A DNA stretch of 64,000 bases from Sequoia sempervirens (GCA_007258455.2 VDFB02252616.1:120378552-120442551), one strand, 5' to 3'; positions 22,707 to 34,624 are shown, counted from the first letter of the stretch. Numbers and translations: made by a program. Notes: generated by a model not told the origin, from the sequence alone.

Positions 22707-22971
22707 TGTAGTACCCCTCCATTTATGCTTATGTTTTTTGCTGATATGTTTTCACACTATTAGACTATGATACTTTGTTTGGATATTTTGATCGCTGGTT
22801 TTGAGCGACAGTGGATTTATTCTGTGACATGATGATACATTGTATGGTGATATTTGATTTCTGATATGCTTTGAGATAGCGTAGATGTTTATTTTCAGTT
22901 GATTATTGTTATATGTATGTTTATGATGGACTAACAGTTATTTATTTCATCAGTCTGATGTGACGTGTATT

Positions 22972-23039
22972 CGTGTGGAGAACGGAATCCCATCACTCGC
23001 TTGTGAGTGCCCTGTGATGTCTGTGATTTTCTCCGCACG
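22972..23039 (+). other. Conserved nested stem-loop in LTR C
   Basis: The outer stem pairs 22972-22982 with 23029-23039 (11 pairs, one G-U). The inner hairpin at 22994-23009 is CACTCGC TT GTGAGTG with one G-U. It matches the architecture of 6954-7018 in copy B with compensating base changes. Confidence 0.65.
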
Positions 23040-24636
23040 GTGTGCTTGTTCAATGGTTTATTTCTATATATATGCATGTTATTTGCTTGGTTGCAAGATT
23101 GCAGGTACATGACACCGACTCCACCTAGTTACTCAGGTTTAAGCGTGTCAAGACTCAACGGAAATGTTGATTGGGAGTTAGTAGTTTGGTTCATCCTAGT
23201 CTAGTCTATAACCCGGCCACAGTACATTGTCTGTTTTAGTTCTGAGTCATAGGTTGTTTTGCATTTTTCTGTTTGGTTTAATTGCTTGAAAGGAAAAATG
23301 TCAATTTTAATAATAGTTTATTATGTTTTATTTATTGTTATTTAAATTAATTGTTAAATGTTAAAGAAATAAGGTTTTTTATATTTTATTAATTAATTAA
23401 TTAGTTTGTTTAGTTAAGTAAGTTGATCGTAAAGATTAAATTTATTTAATTAAATTAATATTGATTAAATTGTGTGTGAATAGATTTATTTAAATTAAAT
23501 ATTATTTGGAAATGGCATGTTTTATTATTAAACATATTTGCAATTTAAAAATTGGAAAATTAAATAAAATAAATGCATGCAATTTGAATATTAACATTTT
23601 AAATTTAAAATGAATTGAATTCATGCAAATCTTGGAAGGCAAGATTGCCGAGAAGTGGTTAATATATATTTTGCACTTCTCGACATGTGTGCAAGTTGCA
23701 TTTATTGATTTTTTGTTGAAGAATTGTTCACGGATATTATTTTGGATCTGGGAAATCACTGAGGCTATTCTATTCTTCACGGGAAAATGATTGAGCTCTG
23801 TTAAAAGAAAGTTTTCTGTATATGGTTATTTGGTATTTGTTGCAAATTCGTGAAAAATCTCTGGTTGCAATTTGGATTTTGTTCTCGGGAAAGGATTGTG
23901 GAAGCTACAGGCAAAGTTCTTCATCAGTCAATTTTTTGAAGCAAGGGAATACAGGTATTCTTCTTGTGAATTTCATTTTATTTGTTTTGAAAAGGAATGT
24001 CTAAGAAAGGAAAGCTTCTTGATATTAAATTTTTTTGTATCTCTCGGAAAGATTATTTATTGTCTATTCTCTGTAAAAGATTTATTGAATTCAAAATAAA
24101 AAAAACTCATATAGATTTCTCTTTCTGGAAAACATGTATGGGTGAAGGAAAAATTATATATATATGGAAAACGAAATTTATGTTTCTGTTTTGCAATTTC
24201 CCTTATTACCCTTTTGAAACCCCATTGAGAATTATTTCTCTGTAGAATTAAATTTTGAATGAAAATCTTTGTACCCGGAAGAAATTTGTCAATTTCCCCA
24301 ATTTCCCTGTTGTAACCTGTAGAAAATTATTTTACTTCTCTGTTTAAAAAAGAAAACCCTCAGAAATTTTCCAGAAAACCCTGAGGAATTGTATATATAA
24401 ATATATATATATGTATATATATATTTGTATATATAACATATATATATATTATATTGATAAATTGAATTGTGAAAAGAACTTAGTTTGTTTATATTAAAAT
24501 TATGTTAAATCGCCGTATAGGCGAAATTCATTTTTAGTGTTTTATTTTTTTTAAAAATAAATAAATATGAAATCGCGTTTTTAATGAAATCGTTGTACGA
24601 CGAATGTTGAAGGTTTTTTTTAAAAATTTAAACAGT

Positions 24637-24740
24637 ATTGGGGGAGGGCCGAAACCCTCCCCATTTCCCACGGAGGTGGGCGCAGCCCTGGTAAGGGCCG
24701 CGCCCTCTCCCCACAGGGAGCCGCGGCCGGGAGCTGCGTA
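24637..24740 (+). other. GC-rich hairpin island in LTR C
   Basis: GC-rich patch containing GGGGAGGG...CCCTCCCC, GGGC-GCA-GCCC, AGGGC-CGC-GCCCT and CCGCGG motifs within AT-rich surroundings. It corresponds in position to 8396-8590 of copy B, but the hairpin sequences differ. Confidence 0.7.
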
Positions 24741-24856
24741 CCATATGTATTTTGTTTTGTTTAATATAAACAATGAAAATTTTATAACATGTATTTTGTT
24801 AGTTTAAAAGTTTTTAAATATGACTTTTTGGTATTGATTATTAATTCAGATTTTAT

Positions 24857-24891
<35 letters not shown>

Positions 24892-25688
24892 ATGTATGTA
24901 TATGTATGTGTAAATAAATATAATTAATTGTATATATATTTATAAATATATATATATATATATATTTATTAAGGTAGGAAAAATAATTTTAATATTTTAA
25001 AGATATATATAATATTTTCTTTAAATTATATTGCATGTGAAATTCTAGATTAATTGAAAGTGAATTTTAATTAAGTTGACTTAATTACATGCAAATTATA
25101 TTGCTTGAATGGATTTAGTATATCCTAATGTAGATGTGTTATTTTCTTTCAATTTGCTTTAAATCTTGTTTCTTTGTTGGGCAAATTGAGAAAGTCTCAA
25201 ATGAACAAGTCTTCCAGACCAATTGTTATATGGGGATTGTGTTTGTTAAAGTTAAATTCTTGAGTTAGCTAAGGATGTATACATGGTATATTTGCGTGGT
25301 GCGTAGACACCCGATTTTGTGAGCATAGTTATTGTTGTTTGTTTTGACAAGTGTAGAATTTCGTGTTGTATTTCTGTACACCTTGTAAACCTTAGTCAAG
25401 AAAACTTAGATTTCTTTGTTATGTTTAGGGGAGTGGCTTTTTGTAAGGGCCGACACACAAAGTGGTGTCAGGGTAACTTACAAAGAGTTAGTAAGTCAGT
25501 GATAACTAAATGACACAATAGTTAGATTAAAATCCTTAACAAGATGTTTATGCCTCACTTATTGAATCTTGAGCTAGTTCAATCTTGAGTATAAGTTGAG
25601 AAGGCCTGGAATGGCAAATCAGTGTCTTGTTTCTTCAAGAGACATTCGATTCCGCAATGATTCGCAAATGGGGCCGGGTTTCGTAAGA

Positions 25689-25745
25689 GGTTACCAGGGT
25701 AACCCATGTTGGGGGCCGGAACCTAGGAAGAAACACCAGGGTAAC
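25689..25745 (+). other. Palindrome and repeated CAGGGTAAC words in LTR C
   Basis: GGTTACC-AG-GGTAACC at 25689-25704 is a perfect 7-bp inverted repeat. The word CAGGGTAAC occurs at 25469, 25695 and 25737. In copies A and B the equivalent sites are partly mutated. Confidence 0.5.
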
Positions 25746-26430
25746 CTTTGCAATATTGTGATGACACTCCACCTAAAGTAACAGTTAACCTTGTGTATGT
25801 AGTACATTCAATTGTCAAAATCTGGAAGTAATGTAACCATTAGTTAGTTATGTACTTATGTCTAGGGTTAGTAGATTATGTCTAGGTAACCATATTACTA
25901 TCTCCTATCACGGGGGGTGGACCTACGGGTACCACATGGTTGGGTGGAACGTGCACCTTACTCCGTTGGGTCCCCAGTTTATGATCATGGCAACGAGAGC
26001 TTCATGGATGGAGAGCTCGTATTTGGAAACATATGTACTTTCTTTATTGTGTTATTGTAAAACTTGTATTGTAAAGCATCCCTCAATTATGAGGTGAACA
26101 TTTGTAAAATGTAATTATTATTGAACTACCTCATCAGATGAATGAGTATTGTATTATTTCATTAAATGCAATGTAAGAAACAAATTTGTACTTTATGTTA
26201 TCTTGAATGGAGTTTCAAATGAAATGCAATGTTTATCTTTATGTTAATGATAATTAATATGTGCAATGCGAAATACTAAAGTCATCTATGGAAACTCAAG
26301 TAGTGTAACATCGCGTAACTTAATGAATGCATGCAATTAATTAGCTTAATAATATTACATAATTTTTTTTTTTATTTCACCTTTATACACAATTGCAACA
26401 TTCCTTAGGTTATTATGACGGGACATTACA

Positions 26431-26435
26431 GAAAG
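26431..26435. repeat. TSD of solo LTR C, right (GAAAG)
   Basis: Exact match to 22702-22706. Confidence 0.95.
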
Positions 26436-26772
26436 TGAGTGGGATGTGCGAGGTTTTGGAGCATTAAACAATCTACGACTTCAGAATTGTGCATCATTTA
26501 ATCCAAGTAAATGGGAAGTGACATGTACTTAATGTGGTTAGACGAAAGGGAATGAGTAAATGACATACAATAAATGTGAGGAAGTTGGTTGTCACGTGGC
26601 ATCGGGATCTAGTACTAGTTCAATACCACGTAGCCTCTAGGGGTGGACCCAACTGATGATCGATCACCCATCCAAATGGGAAACTATTGAACACGCTAGA
26701 CCAATTGTTACTTTACACATGCCCACAATTGTTGATAAGACATTTTTAAAAAAAATTCCACATTTTTGATGT
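26436..26772. other. Unassigned DNA between LTR C and the plus TGATG element
   Basis: No gene or repeat recognised. Confidence 0.4.
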
Positions 26773-26777
26773 GTAGA

Positions 26778-27658
26778 TGATGCAGGAGCATCTAGGGGTA
26801 CTAGCAATCTTGCATCACCCAAAATAAATTTATTATTTTAATTTGGTTTATTTTCAATAAGGGCTTAGGGGTTAGGAGAATAAATATTTTAATTTGCAAC
26901 TTAGTAATATTCCTTGTGACAAAAATTGTAAATGTAATTTTTGAGGAATTATGCTCTAGTAAATGTTTCAAAGGCATAAATGGTGGAATATTCCATTTGG
27001 GCATCTCATTTCTAGGTGGGACCACTTGGCATGCATGTTATTGCATGTTCAATTTATTTCTTTGCATGCATTTGCATGTTGACCACAAGCATTGCATGTT
27101 ATTGCATGTTTGGGTCGTAATTATGAGACTCAGTCTTAGTAAAATGGCCATAACTTTCTTTACGATAATAAAATTAAGAATTTCAAAATGATCTAAAAAG
27201 CTCAAAACAAGGCGCACAAAGCCCATAAACCGTTTGAGGAAATTTTGACAAATGACAAAGCATTGATAGGAAGAAAATGACATTTTTTCCTGGTGGTTTT
27301 GTGGAGGTTGTTTTGAGAAACCAATAGTGGTTTCTTCTCATACAATTTTTATATATTGATGCTTGCTCATTTGGTGAGAGGGGGGGGGGGGGCTTTGGAG
27401 AGTTGGTGGTTGCGTATCCAGATGATGCTGGAATGATATTGGAAGGTTGAGTTGCATATTTTTGTATGTGTGAAGCCCATGTTGTATGTGAGCATATGAG
27501 CTCCATGATTATGTAATTCATTTTCAGACTTTGAACTTAATATATGTTGCAGATTTCTCTTCCATATTTTGTTGTTAATTTTTATTTGCAGCCTTCTTGG
27601 ATAGTGGTGTATGTGTGTTTGGTTTTAGATTTGAAAGGGAGAGTCTCTCTTTTCATCA
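26778..27658 (+). repeat. 5' LTR of plus TGATG element (881 bp)
   Basis: Direct repeat of 28551-29435. The tip has TGATGCA (26778-26784) able to pair with TGCATCA (26811-26817). It contains a G run of about 13 (27380-27392) that is only five Gs in the partner LTR. Confidence 0.9.
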
Positions 27659-27659
27659 G

Positions 27660-27671
27660 TGGTATTAGAGC
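27660..27671 (+). promoter_or_regulatory. Primer-binding site (tRNA-iMet type), plus TGATG element
   Basis: TGGTATTAGAGC begins two bases after the LTR end. It is identical to the PBS of the minus-strand relative. Confidence 0.88.
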
Positions 27672-27853
27672 AGGAATTCCTAAGTGTGCAGGAAGAGAAC
27701 TGAACGTGAGGCAGTTTTCACCAGGACCTAGGGGTGGAGTGTGTGTGGTGTGTAGACCGATCACCGAATGTGAGGTAGTCTATACTTGAGAGGTTAAGGT
27801 TTGAGAGTGTGTGGCAAGTGAGGTTGCAACAACAACAAAAGATTTTAGCGAAA

Positions 27854-28035
27854 TGGAGGACATTGAAGAAAGGGAAAACCAAATTGCAATAGTTGAGGAT
27901 GTTGCAATTAAAACAAAGTTTGTAGTGATGTATGGGGATCTAGTGTTCGATGAGGAACCTGATGAAGACCAATAGTTTCTTGAAGAAGAGATCACAAAGA
28001 TAGAGAAGTTGTTCATGCAACAATAGAGACAATAA
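27854..28035 (+). pseudogene. Short acidic ORF of the plus TGATG element, broken
   Basis: Starts MEDIEERENQIAIVEDV and continues acidic through FDEEPDEDQ, with in-frame stops near 27974, 28022 and 28031 (LEEEITKIEKLF lies between). No recognised domain. It sits where gag would be. Possibly a remnant of the acidic coiled-coil protein of the minus-strand relative, but the sequences do not clearly match. Confidence 0.4.
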
Positions 28036-28506
28036 CATTCAACAGCGAGGAAGCTGTTGTGACAGAAAAAGTCATTGAGGTAAAATCTGATTTTTTATGA
28101 GTTTTATAATGTTGTATTTGTAAAGGATTTGAATTGTGAGATGAGAAAAAGAGTTAGAAAAGAAAAAGGATTGTGAGGATCTAGAGTGGTATATAGATGT
28201 ATACTTGCAGGTAGTGGCTATGGAGGAAGCTACAGGAGAGATTTGGTGGAGGTGGCCGGTTTGTGGTGGGTCAAAACCCATGAAAGAGAAGAGGAGTAGA
28301 GAGATTATTTGGAGGATGGTACATGGTGGATACAAGTCCACGAGCGGAGAGAAGAATGGAGTGTAAAGTTGTCAAAGGAGGAGGTTGTTTGTTCTAGAGT
28401 GTTGGAAGAAGTGAAGGAAGAAAAAAATAAGAGGTAATAGTTTCAGTGATGGAGTTTGCTTGGGATTGCTTGCAATTCGAAAGGGTGGTACTACCACTCA
28501 ACTCCA

Positions 28507-28530
28507 TTTTGTGAATCCATATTCACAAAA
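28507..28530 (+). other. Hairpin immediately upstream of the 3' LTR (plus element)
   Basis: Perfect 10-bp stem TTTTGTGAAT/ATTCACAAAA with loop CCAT, 20 bp before the 3' LTR. It is the counterpart of 16465-16486. A weaker short stem at 28463-28478 is the counterpart of 16517-16532. Confidence 0.65.
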
Positions 28531-28550
28531 TTTTTCCTACCCCAGGTATC

Positions 28551-29435
28551 TGATGTAGGAGCATCTAGGGGTACTAGCAATCTTACATCGACCAAAAAAT
28601 ATTGTTATTTTAATTTGGTTTATTTTCAATAAGGGCTTAGGGGTTAGGATAATACATATTTTAATTTGCAACTTAATAATATTCCTTGTGGCAAAAATTG
28701 TAAATGTAATTTTTGAGGAATTATGCTCTAGTAAATGTTTCAAAGGCATAAATGGTGGAATATTCCATTTGGGCATCTCATTTCTAGGTGGGACCACTTA
28801 GAATGCATGTTATTGCATGTTATTGCATGTTCAATTGCTTTGTTTGCATGCATTTGCATGTTGGCCACAAGCATTGCATGTTGTTGCATGTTTGGGTTGT
28901 AATTATGAGACCCAGTCTCAGTAAAATGGTCATAATTTTCTCATACCGTAACAAAATTAAGAATTTCAAAATGATCTGAAAAGATGAAAATGAGGCGCAG
29001 AAAACCCATAAACCATTTGAGGAAATTATGACAAATGATAGAGCATTGATAGGAAAAAAGTGACGGGTTTTCCTGGTGATTTTGTGGAGGTTGTTTTGAG
29101 AAACCAATAGTGGTTTCTTCTCATACGATTTTTATATATTGATGCTTGCTCATTTGGTGAATGTGGGGGCTTTGGAGAGTTGGTGGTTGCATATCTAGAT
29201 GCTGCTGGAATGGTGTTGGAAGGTTGAGCTGTAGATTTTTGTATGTGTGAAGCCCATGTTGTATGTGAGCATATGAGCTCCATGATTATGTAATTCATTT
29301 TCAGACTTTGAACTTAATATATGTTGCAAATTTCTCTTCCATATTTTGTTGTTAATTTTTATTTGCAACCTTTTTGCATAGTGGTGTATGCTTGTTTGGT
29401 TTTATATTTGAAAGGGAGAGTCTCCCATTTCATTA
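28551..29435 (+). repeat. 3' LTR of plus TGATG element (885 bp)
   Basis: Direct repeat of 26778-27658. Tip arms TGATGTA (28551-28557) and TACATCG (28584-28590) still pair despite a base change on both sides relative to the 5' LTR (final pair T-G). The terminal CA is mutated to TA. Confidence 0.9.
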
Positions 29436-29440
29436 GTGGA

Positions 29441-31603
29441 CGTAGCAAAAAATTTTATAAATATTTTAGATCCAGGTGACACTTGCATAAACCTCCAAAG
29501 CTAAAACACTCCACTATGGGCGCCTCTCCCCTACTCAATGCATATAACACAACTTTGAGAGCTCAAATGTTTTCAAAAAATGTGATGAATAAAAGATAGT
29601 GTTGGATTTTTATTGACAAATTGTATTAATGTTGCAAGGAACATTTCTTCACTTGAGAAATGGAGAAAATAACTACCCAATTCCCATTGCATGTTTACCT
29701 CATTTCTCCCACATCCAAGTTGCATTAGGACAACAAACATCATTACAATCACACTTGGAACACATGGAGGATCGTAGGAGGATATTTTTAGCAATTTAAA
29801 CTATCAATTTTTTTTTTCACATCTAGAAACAACCTAGCAAGCTTCACCATGCCCCAATAGCAAAAAATAAAGCCCAAACATGGTGAAAATGCCTTGTGCA
29901 AGGACAAAAAACAACCCACAACTATTAAAAACACCCCAACATTGTCAAAAATGACCAGCCATAGTTGGAGAATATATGGGAATGATTTAAAATGCCCTAC
30001 AATGGAGATTAAGTGCCAAAAGGAAAAAGTAATGACCCAACAACAAGAAAAAATGACTTGAAAATATATCAAGTGTCTAAAAGCCATAAAAAATTTCTCA
30101 AGTCGTTTCAAATGCTCAAGCACTAAAAAATAGTGTATGGCAAAGGTAAAATACCTTACACAATGAAATTAAACTCCCTAACATGAGTGACAATATGATA
30201 ATGCTTTGTAACAGAGAATAATGCACTACCATAGAGATAACATGCTCAATTATGGAGGAGGTGTACTCAGATATTAGGGAAAATGGAGAGGCTTAGAGAG
30301 AAAAAAATGATTTTAGAAGTGTATATTTCAAAGGGACCATGCAACAGAGGGCATGTATGACCACTAAATAGAGTTTTCAACATCTAGATGTATGCGTATC
30401 TATTGACTAATAGAGTAGGGAAGAATTACATTGGAATGTTACATTCAACAGATCCAATTATTCACAGGAAAACTATTTGACAAAATGCCAGAGTGGATGC
30501 ATAGGAAAATGAGTAGTTCTAGATGTCAAAGGGCATATTTTAAAACATGTTTTCACTTCCTATAAATGGGTAAAGTTTTTGAGGATTCATTTTATTTGTA
30601 ATAACATTTTTACTAAAATGGTAAAAGTCTACATGGAAATGTAAGTGAAAATGGGAAAATCACTTCTAGCTTTCAAAAGGAGGCAAAATATTGAAGTGTG
30701 AAAAGATGGTGTGGTATATTCTTTAATGCTTGTTTAGTTATACATTGGAAGGTTGAGTTGGTGCCAGGTGTCAATTGTGTTTTCAATTTGAGTTTTCTCC
30801 CTTCTCATTTAATGTGTTTTCTGTGTCATTTGTAAGAGGTTTTGAGATTTGGGAGAACTTTGTAAAGGGGTGGGATTGTAAAAGTCTTTGATTTTTATTG
30901 TAGGGAGTTCAAGCTATGTCTGCAAGTCATTCATGATAGTATTACTATATCTTGAGTTGTGCAGATATGAATACACATTGCAATGTAGTTCTCTCCAATT
31001 TTGAAATGTAGTGTTCTTTAAATAATACAATCAATGATTATTGATTTCTTTATGAACATTTTCTACATTTAATTATTTTCATGGTTTATTTTCTATTCAA
31101 GGAATAGTGTGAAATGTTTTCTTGTGAATAATGAGAACATTATAGTTTTGAATGGATTAGTAAGTATGATTACATTGTAAGCTCTAGTAGGTCTCATTAT
31201 CATAAGGTGATAATGCTCTATATGACCATCAAGGTAAGTTTGAATGTTGTGATACAAAATGCATGATATTAATACTTTCTAGCCCATGATAGGCAGCAAT
31301 CATTCTCTTTGCATATCCCAATCTCATAATTACTTTAAAAATTATAAATCGTAAGCCATCCTTAACTTATTTATAATTATTTTCTTGCTTCATACTTTGA
31401 TTTAAAGGATTACAAGGAAATATCCCTTTTCATAACCAATTTACAAATCCTTGTTATAATTATACGAAGTCTTTCATATGCTAGGAATTGTGTTGTAATT
31501 TTCCATCTATTAGCTCATTCAGTATCTTGAAAGGGGAACTCACCTAGGTTTTGAAAATCCTAAAGTGTAGAGGAAAACAATATTTAAGTGTGTTTCCTAT
31601 ACA
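29441..31603. other. Unassigned DNA
   Basis: No domain, LTR terminus or tandem repeat recognised. Minus-strand ORFs at 29573-29794 and 29788-30123 lack known motifs. Likely old repeat or host intergenic sequence. Confidence 0.4.
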
Positions 31604-31987
31604 TTGGTTGATCTCTCAGTGTTTCTAATCATAAGAGTTGGAAAATCTTTAGGATTCATTGGCATGCAAATTGGAGAACCAACAAAATACCAACAAAAAG
31701 CTTGTCTTAATGAGATCAAGGAGGAACAAACATTATTTGTTGAATGTACAATGGGAATTTTTTTTCCAATCCAAGAAATACCAATCAATCTTCCAAGTAT
31801 TTTGAAGATTGAGTCATTTCTATATGTGATCAATTTTTAAAGTACTTATGTTGATGGGTATGTAAGTCAAATGAATGTTTTAGTTGATTTTAATTATAAA
31901 ATCTTGACTCACAAGGATGCTTGTGTTACTATGAATTCTCAAAATATTTTAAATGAACAAAATAATGTAACCACTTTTATTGTTCGA
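31604..31987 (+). pseudogene. Unrecognised coding-like frame with one stop
   Basis: A Met-started frame of 78 codons (31604-31840; GKSLGFIGMQIGEPTKY near its start) continues in the same frame after a single stop for another 49 codons to 31989. Composition looks protein-like (mixed hydrophobic and charged) rather than random AT. No family recognised; it could be part of an old transposable element. It lies directly upstream of the copia-2 5' LTR. Confidence 0.3.
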
Positions 31988-32681
31988 TAAATACCTATTT
32001 CTTCTATGGAGAATTCAAGAAGAATATTTAAAGGTCTCAGATATTTCTCTTTCCATGTATTTATCTTCAATATCAAAGCCACAACCTTCAACTCCCAGTT
32101 ATATCAAAGTGGTGCAACAAAAACATGGCAATGAGTTCATTTTTTAGGAAACTACTCCATCACACAAGAAATCAAGGATGTAGATTTTGTTGGGAAAATG
32201 TGTCTCAACCTTGCAACACCCTTGAAAGCTAAATTTTATTTATATTTTATTATTGTAAATATGGATCGTTCATCATTATGTCTCAGATATGATAGTTGAT
32301 ATTTTATTAGCTTGAATTATCCGAAAAAGTAACCCTATTTTACGAGGGTGTTGTATTATGGTTGTGTAGTGTAATGTATTCTGAGAGTCTGATAGCGATT
32401 GTGTTACCTCTAGATCTCTAGTTGGTGATACTCCTATGAGAATCTTGCTCTACAAGTATATTCCAATCTTTGTGACTTCTGAATAATATATTGGACGACT
32501 TTTGGAGTGTGGGGTTTTTCTCTCGAGAGGGTTTTCCCCATGTAAATCACTGTGTTGTGGTATGCATGATATTTATTTTTATTTTTGTTTAAGTTTCTAT
32601 AATTGTTAAAGATTTGTAAAGTTTTGCATCCTCCTCTCAAGATTAGTGTAGGAATTTTTTCGCTACCTTAGCTTCCTTACA

Positions 32682-32693
32682 AGTATCAGAGCC
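32682..32693 (+). promoter_or_regulatory. Probable PBS of copia-2
   Basis: AGTATCAGAGCC follows the 5' LTR. It differs from the tRNA-iMet PBS (TGGTATCAGAGCC) only at its start. Confidence 0.7.
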
Positions 32694-32819
32694 TGATCAC
32701 CTTTGGTTTCAGTTGCAGATTGTTGGGTTTTTTGATTTAATCTATATTTGAGTGAGAGCTTGTGTAGAAAACACTTTGTGATCTTGTTGTAGGAATTTTT
32801 AGAAGACAAGTTCATCAAG

Positions 32820-33560
32820 GAGAATAGAGGTGGATAATTTTTTTGGAAATAACTTTGAGATGTGGAAGCTAAAGATGGAGGATCTATTGATAGATCGAGA
32901 TTTGTGGGATGCTGTTGATTAAAAAGTTTCAAGGCCTGCAAATCCTACTTTGGCTACTCAATATGATGTTATGGATAGTAAAACCAAGGGTCTAATTAGA
33001 TTGTTCTTGGAAATATATTCTAATAAATGTCCATGAAGAGACCTCTTCATAAAAACGATGGACGAAAATTGGTGAGATGTATTAAGCCAAATTTTTAGTG
33101 AACAAGATTTTCTTGAGGAAGAAATTGTATTCCTTGAGAATGGAAGAGCGTGGATGAATTACTGACCACCTAGAAGCATTCAATATGTTGGTGGATCAAT
33201 TGGCATCAGTTGGTGTCAAAATGGATGAGGAGAAATGTAAGATCTTACTTTATTCTTTGCCTAATTCGTGGGATTCTCTTATGGCTATTAGGTGTACTTT
33301 TATATTGAAGACTGAAGATGTGGTGGGTTCTTTGCTTTCTGAAAAAATGAGGAGGAAGGTATCCATCAATGTTAAGGAGGCCCTACATGTTCGTGGAAGA
33401 CTAAGGAAAAATGTAAGAAGAATGAGAAGCGTGATAAATCCAAGTCCAAGGGGAGATCCAAATCTCCTTGAAAGTCCAAAGTTACTTGTTGAAACTGCAG
33501 TAAGACTAGACATATTTGTAAGGACTGGAAAGAAGAAAAGAAGAAGAAAAAGATGAAATT
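32820..33560 (+). pseudogene. copia-2 gag remnant
   Basis: Begins with FGNNFEMWKLKMEDLL, the usual copia gag start, with a stop after WDAVD. Frameshifts follow, then an open stretch at 33185-33556 (VDQLASVGVKMDEE, LPNSWDSL, and a Lys/Arg-rich tail). The zinc-knuckle region is out of frame. Not functional. Confidence 0.85.
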
Positions 33561-34620
33561 CGATTATGATTATGAGTCTGAGAAGGAAGATGATAATGCA
33601 TTCATTGCAGCTTTGGCAACTTGTGTAGGTAATGATGCATAGTTAATTAACTTAGGTGCATCTTTCCATATGACCTTTAATAGAGATTGGTTTTCTGAAT
33701 ATGAAGAATTTGATGGAGGTAAGGTGTACTTGGGTGATGATTCTTATTTAAATATTGTTGGCCATGGTAAATTTAGAATTAGGTTTCCTAATGGTAGAAT
33801 AAAAAGGGTTAATGGTGTGTTGCATATCCCTGGATTAGCACAAAATTTGTTATCTATGAGAAAACTAATAGATGTAGGTGTGCAGGTAGTATTTTATGAT
33901 GCAGGATGCAAGATGGTTAGAGGTGCTATGGTGATTGCTAGAGGTTTTAGATATGGAACATTGTATAAGATTTATGCATGCACTATTGAATGCAATTGTA
34001 CTTTTGTGAAAATCAAGTCTATGGAAGAGGTGAGGGTTTCATCTTCAGTAGATGGTCATGGATTTTGGGTACCCAAGGGTGCTCTTTCTTTTGAATCAAT
34101 GTTACCTACATAGAAAACTATGTTAGGGCACTAGAGACTTGGTCACATTGAAGAAAAGGGTCTAAGGACCTTGAATAATAAAAACCTTATTGAAGGGTTG
34201 TATGATTATAATCTTGAATTTGATTTATGTGAGCATTGTATTTATGAAAAACAAAGCCACATTCATTTTACTCGAGCTCTCATAAATCTTGTGGTAACTT
34301 GGATCTTATTCATTCTGATGTGTTTGGTACTATAGATGTTCCTTCAATTGGTAAATCCATATATTATGTTTCTTTTATTGATGATTATAGTAGAAGGACA
34401 TGGGTATACTTTCTAAAGAGAAAATATGAAGTTTTTAGTCATTTTAAAGAATTTAAGGCAATGGTTGAGTTGCAGAGTGGAAAGAAAATAAAATGTTTGA
34501 GGACTGATAATGACGGTGAATTTTTCTCTAATGATTTTGATAGATTTTGTAAAGATTGTGGTTTTCATAGACAAAGACAACTCCATATTCTCCACAATAG
34601 AATTGAGTTGTAGAAGGACT
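33560..34620 (+). pseudogene. copia-2 protease and integrase N-terminal part
   Basis: The protease region is degraded at its Asp-Ser-Gly site (NLGASFHMT near 33650, Asp lost to Asn). It is followed by the GDDSYLNIVGHG and LHIPGLAQNLLS segments typical of copia, then a decayed pre-integrase domain (LGHIEEKGL, CEHCIYEK) and the integrase core to 34613 with DLIHSDVFG (34299) and RTDNDGEF (near 34500). Stops at 34111, 34130 and 34611. Confidence 0.85.
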
Positions 34621-34624
34621 GAAC

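Larger units (their letters stand above)
22707..26430 (+). mobile_element. Complete solo LTR, 3724 bp (copy C)
   Basis: Starts TGTAGTACCCC, ends GGGACATTACA, and is flanked by a perfect GAAAG duplication. It is colinear with copy B: stem-loop (22972-23039), the GACACCGACTCCACCT block near 23111, an AT-rich leader, a GC hairpin island (24637-24740), then the conserved block (25435-25960). It is clearly diverged from B, so it represents a different subfamily or an older split. It contains no PBS, internal region or second LTR. Confidence 0.93.
26778..29435 (+). mobile_element. Non-autonomous LTR retrotransposon, TGATG group, plus strand (2658 bp)
   Basis: Two similar LTRs (26778-27658 and 28551-29435) flank an 892-bp centre. 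The ends are TGATG...CATCA (3' copy CATTA). Flanks GTAGA (26773-26777) and GTGGA (29436-29440) fit a 5-bp TSD with one change. A PBS follows the 5' LTR. The centre has only a short, interrupted acidic ORF, so the element depended on enzymes from elsewhere. The two LTRs differ by few bases by eye, suggesting a younger insertion than its neighbours. Confidence 0.9.

Noticed and set aside
32188..32211. TGTTGGGAAAATG as the start of the copia-2 5' LTR
   Set aside because: Typical-looking, but the 3' LTR copy does not contain this stretch; alignment supports a start nearer 32212, though still uncertain.
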